Shown here piece by piece: positions 37,589 through 41,015 of a stretch of DNA of 41,015 nucleotides; the first letter of the stretch is position 1, and each line of letters begins with the position of its first letter. The notes beneath the pieces were generated by a model. It was given only the letters and a program-made list of their open reading frames with translations, had not been told where the DNA came from and made no database searches. Position numbers and translations under genes: made by a program. Location of the stretch: NCBI GenBank assembly GCA_018304385.1, contig JAGVWJ010000016.1, positions 1 to 41,015 on the forward strand, read 5' to 3'. The stretch is from Microcaldota archaeon. GTDB lineage: Archaea > Micrarchaeota > Micrarchaeia > Anstonellales > Bilamarchaeaceae.

Positions 37589-38932
37589 ATGGATATTATT
37601 GAAACTACTGAAAAGGCTATTGAAGAAACAGAAAGGATTCATAAAAAATTAAATTGCTTCATTACTATTTGTGTAAAAGAAGCTAAAGCGCGAGCGAAAG
37701 AACTAAAGATGTCTAAGAAAAAAGGCAGATTATTTGGTAAATTTATTTCAGTAAAAGATGCTATATGCACACGCGGTATTCGAACAACTGCTGGAAGCGC
37801 GATTCTTGCTAATTATGTACCGCCATTTAACGCTACTGTAATTGATAAAATTGAGGCAGAAGGCGGAATAGTTATCGGAAAAACCACAATGGATGATTTT
37901 GGTTTTGGAACTTTCTGTACAAATGTAGGGAAAGGATTACCTGTACCAAAAAACCCGCATGATATTGGGCGTGCAACTGGCGGAAGCAGTGGAGGCGCTG
38001 GTGCTGCAACATTTGAGTTTAGCAAAGATCATTTAGCATTAGCAGAATCAACTGGCGGAAGTATAACTGCACCTGCTGCATTTTGTGGGGTTGTAGGGGT
38101 TACCCCTACCTATGGCAAGGTTTCACGCTATGGGTTAATAGATTATGCAAATAGCTTAGATAAAATTGGAACTATGGGCAAAAATGTAAGCGAAGCTGAA
38201 ATGCTTTCAAGAGTAATATTTGGAAAAGATAAACAAGATGAAACAAGCTGGACTCAAGAAGAAAAACCAGCTAAAAAAATTAAAAAAATAGGAGTAATCA
38301 AAGAAATGTTAAATGGCGTTGATGAAAAAATAAAAAAAGCATTTTGGAATGCGATCAACAAGTTAGGGGCAGAGTACGAAGAAATCTCCTTTCCATTAAT
38401 TGATTATTCTGTTGCAAGCTATTATATCATTGCAACAGCAGAAGCAAGCTCAAATTTAGCAAGATATTACGGTATGCGATATGGCGCACAAGAAGATATA
38501 AGTGGCAGCTTTAGCGAACATTTTGCAAGTATCAGATCAAAATACTTTTCTGATGAAGAAAAAAGAAGAATAATTCTTGGTACATTTGTAAGAACTGCAG
38601 GATATAAAGATAAATATTATCTAAAAGCTTTAAGGATTAGGGAGAAAATTAAACAAGAATTCGCTTTGCTATTTAAGAGATTTGATTCGCTTGTAACGCC
38701 AGCAATGCCAATTATCGCACCAAAATTTGACGAGATTACAAAATTAAAACCAATAGAGGTTTATGCATTAGATAGTTGTACAATTCCTCCGAATTTAGCT
38801 GGTTTGCCGCATCTTTCTATTCCTATGAGTAAAGTAAACAACATGCCAGTAGGTTTACAGATTATTTGTAACAGTTGGGAAGAAAATATGTTATTTGAAT
38901 TCGGGCGACAAGTTGAGAGTGTTCTAAAATGA
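37589..38932 (+). CDS. gatA: Asp/Glu-tRNA amidotransferase subunit GatA
   Basis: Amidase signature: FISVKDAICTRG, GRATGGSSGGAGAA, ALAESTGGSITAPAAFCGVVGVTPTYGKVSRYGLI. Confidence 0.96.
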   Translation: MDIIETTEKAIEETERIHKKLNCFITICVKEAKARAKELKMSKKKGRLFGKFISVKDAICTRGIRTTAGSAILANYVPPFNATVIDKIEAEGGIVIGKTTMDDFGFGTFCTNVGKGLPVPKNPHDIGRATGGSSGGAGAATFEFSKDHLALAESTGGSITAPAAFCGVVGVTPTYGKVSRYGLIDYANSLDKIGTMGKNVSEAEMLSRVIFGKDKQDETSWTQEEKPAKKIKKIGVIKEMLNGVDEKIKKAFWNAINKLGAEYEEISFPLIDYSVASYYIIATAEASSNLARYYGMRYGAQEDISGSFSEHFASIRSKYFSDEEKRRIILGTFVRTAGYKDKYYLKALRIREKIKQEFALLFKRFDSLVTPAMPIIAPKFDEITKLKPIEVYALDSCTIPPNLAGLPHLSIPMSKVNNMPVGLQIICNSWEENMLFEFGRQVESVLK

Positions 38933-40353
38933 TTGGTTCAAATGTAAAAGTAATGATTGGATTGGAAAGCCATATCCAATTAAAGACAGAAAGCAAGCTT
39001 TTTTGCAGCTGTAGCACTAATTCTACTAAATCAAAACCAAATGAAAATACATGTCAAATTTGTCTAGGTTTTCCTGGTTCAAAACCAACATTAAACGAAG
39101 AAGCAGTTAGAAAGGCAATTGCATTGGCAAAAATTCTTAATTGCAAGATCAACGAATATTCACGTTTTGCACGTAAGATTTATTTTTATCCAGATTTACC
39201 AAAGGGATTCCAAATAACCCAATATGATGAACCGCTTGCAGTAAAAGGAGAATTCTCAATTGAGCAAAATGGAAAGAAAAAAACAATCAATATCACTCGC
39301 GTGCATATAGAAGAAGACCCAGGAAAAATTGAATACATTGGAGGGCATATTGGCACAGCACAACAGGTACTTGTTGATTATAACAGAAGTGGGTTGCCTC
39401 TTTGCGAAGCTGTTACTGAACCTGATTTTGAAAATATTGATGAAGCGGTTACTTATGTAAGAAAGTTATTTCATCTACTCAGTTATCTAGATTTAATAGA
39501 TCCAAATCAGGAAGGCGTTATGCGTACTGATGCAAACATAAGCATAGATGGAGGCGAACGCGTTGAACTTAAAAATATTTCTGGAAGTGACGCAGTAGAA
39601 AAATCACTTAAAGCTGAACTAAATAGGCAGATGTTTCTAAAAGCACAAAGTAAGAAAGTAGAACGTGAAACACGCATGTACTCAGAAGAAACAGGAACAA
39701 CTATCCTTTTGCGTAAAAAAGAATATGAAGAAGAATATGGTTATATTCGTGAACCAGACCTATTACCAATAATAGTTAATGAATCACTAGTAAATGAAAT
39801 AAAAGGGCAGATGAAGAAACTTCCAGAAGAAGTTGAACATGAGATCTTAACTAAGTATAAATTGCCAAAGCAGATAGCACATCAACTTGCGTTTAAGCGA
39901 GGATTGTATGAATATTATATAGAATGCGCAAAGAAACTAAAAAATGTTGATTTGTTGGCAAGATGGCTTGTGGGCGATTTCCTAAAATGCGCAAACTGGC
40001 ATAATTATGAGATTGAGCACTGCCCAAGCGTAGAGAGATTTTTGGAACTTATGCAACTAATCGAAAAAGGAAAGATAACAGAGCGCGAAGGCAAGGAATT
40101 AATAAAGAAAATGTTTGATGAACCAAAAAAATCTCTAAAAGAATTGCAAACAAAAGGCGAAATTGATCTTGACTCTACGATAAAAACAGTTATAAAAGAA
40201 AATCAAAAAGCAGTTGACATGATTCGCAGCGGGGATGAAAAGTCTATTAATTTCTTAGTTGGCCAAACCTTGCGTAAAATTAATTTTAAGGGAGACCCGA
40301 ATGAAATAAGAAGGGTTATTCAAAAGGAACTAGAGAAAAAAAGTGAAAAATGA
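38929..40353 (+). CDS. gatB: Asp/Glu-tRNA amidotransferase subunit GatB
   Basis: VMIGLESHIQLKTESKLFCSCS, CLGFPGSKPTLNEEAV, RKIYFYPDLPKGFQITQYDEPLA, RTDANISI. Confidence 0.96.
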   Translation: MIGSNVKVMIGLESHIQLKTESKLFCSCSTNSTKSKPNENTCQICLGFPGSKPTLNEEAVRKAIALAKILNCKINEYSRFARKIYFYPDLPKGFQITQYDEPLAVKGEFSIEQNGKKKTINITRVHIEEDPGKIEYIGGHIGTAQQVLVDYNRSGLPLCEAVTEPDFENIDEAVTYVRKLFHLLSYLDLIDPNQEGVMRTDANISIDGGERVELKNISGSDAVEKSLKAELNRQMFLKAQSKKVERETRMYSEETGTTILLRKKEYEEEYGYIREPDLLPIIVNESLVNEIKGQMKKLPEEVEHEILTKYKLPKQIAHQLAFKRGLYEYYIECAKKLKNVDLLARWLVGDFLKCANWHNYEIEHCPSVERFLELMQLIEKGKITEREGKELIKKMFDEPKKSLKELQTKGEIDLDSTIKTVIKENQKAVDMIRSGDEKSINFLVGQTLRKINFKGDPNEIRRVIQKELEKKSEK

Positions 40354-40382
40354 ACTATTAAAATCAGATATGTACAAATATA

Positions 40383-40805
40383 TTGAATATGAGAAATATT
40401 AGATTTTCTAGCGCTAGTGTAAGATCAGTCGCAACAGTAATAGGGATAGCAGGGTTAGCTCTTTCACTGACAATGTTTCGTGCAGCCCATTCTAAACCTG
40501 CCCCAGAAAGTATAGCAAAACCCAGCTCTCTATCCCAACCTGTTACTTTTGGCATGGAAAGAGACTTGTTATGCAAACTGGGAGACGGTTCAATTGCATT
40601 AAGACGTGGCCCTCCTTCAGAAACTTTTTCGATTAAGGATGGTGCAAAGAGTCGTTGGGTAATTAAAAAGGGGCAACATTATTTAGAGGGTGAAACAACA
40701 GTTTCAATTATATCTGTTGATAATGGCGGTGCTATAGCTGTATTCTATGGTCAAGGTGACGGGCAGCCTATTGCAGTCAGGGTGCCTCGCTGCCCGATAT
40801 ACTAA
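40383..40805 (+). CDS. Putative secreted/membrane-anchored hypothetical protein
   Basis: N-terminal hydrophobic segment SVATVIGIAGLALSLTMFRAAHS; no recognised domain. Confidence 0.5.
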   Translation: MNMRNIRFSSASVRSVATVIGIAGLALSLTMFRAAHSKPAPESIAKPSSLSQPVTFGMERDLLCKLGDGSIALRRGPPSETFSIKDGAKSRWVIKKGQHYLEGETTVSIISVDNGGAIAVFYGQGDGQPIAVRVPRCPIY

Positions 40806-40920
40806 CCAAATTAAGCTAGAACAAAAGCAATATCATTATAAAACTTTTTTGTTTATATCTAATTATCTAATTAATTTCTAGCTTACGGCCTAAGGCTTAT
40901 AACTTACAGTAGGTGATATT

Positions 40921-41015
40921 ATTCCCCTCGTACCTATGAAACAAATATTGGATGAAGCTGCCAAGCAGCAATACGGTGTTCCGCATTTTAATGTAAATAA
41001 TATGGAACAGGCACA
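40921..41015 (+). CDS. Class II fructose-bisphosphate aldolase N-terminus (truncated by window edge)
   Basis: (I)PLVPMKQILDEAAKQQYGVPHFNVNNMEQA matches the class II FBA N-terminus. Start is either ATT 40921 or ATG 40936. Confidence 0.8.
   Translation, partial: MPLVPMKQILDEAAKQQYGVPHFNVNNMEQA

Noticed and set aside
1-41015. CRISPR array, transposase, prophage or defence island
   Set aside because: No regularly spaced direct repeats, no transposase or integrase ORFs, and no recognised defence genes; the NYN and nucleotidyltransferase proteins alone are not sufficient for a toxin-antitoxin call.

Overview
The window is a gene-dense, AT-rich archaeal chromosome segment. It carries aIF5A, S24e, S27ae, Kae1, Hjc, an Sm-like protein, archaeal-type GluRS and a UbiA/DGGGP-synthase-like protein. 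A DPANN/Micrarchaeota-like origin is possible but cannot be proved from the sequence alone. Most of it is housekeeping: KEOPS/ribosomal/aIF5A cluster, SMC, NMNAT, FKBP, an agmatine-to-putrescine gene pair, GluRS, NrdR, redoxin, an intein-containing class II ribonucleotide reductase, M17 aminopeptidase, AsnC/asparaginase, GatCAB, and the start of a class II aldolase. No CRISPR array, transposon or prophage was seen. The least ordinary signal is in the RNA genes. All three tRNA genes I could fold are interrupted. tRNA-Pro(CGG) has an intron of about 179 nt inside the T-loop. tRNA-Ala(GGC) has one insertion in the D-loop and another in the T-loop. tRNA-Asn(GTT) has a 60-nt anticodon-loop intron. 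The insertions are built from strong consecutive hairpins, and BHB-like alternative pairings can be drawn at the exon junctions. Other notable items are a quadruple TGTCAAA inverted-repeat cluster, colliding gene remnants near 29.3 kb, an oversized class IV aminotransferase, and a small GTG-start ORF missing from the ORF track. All product calls come from reading motifs by eye; no database search was run.
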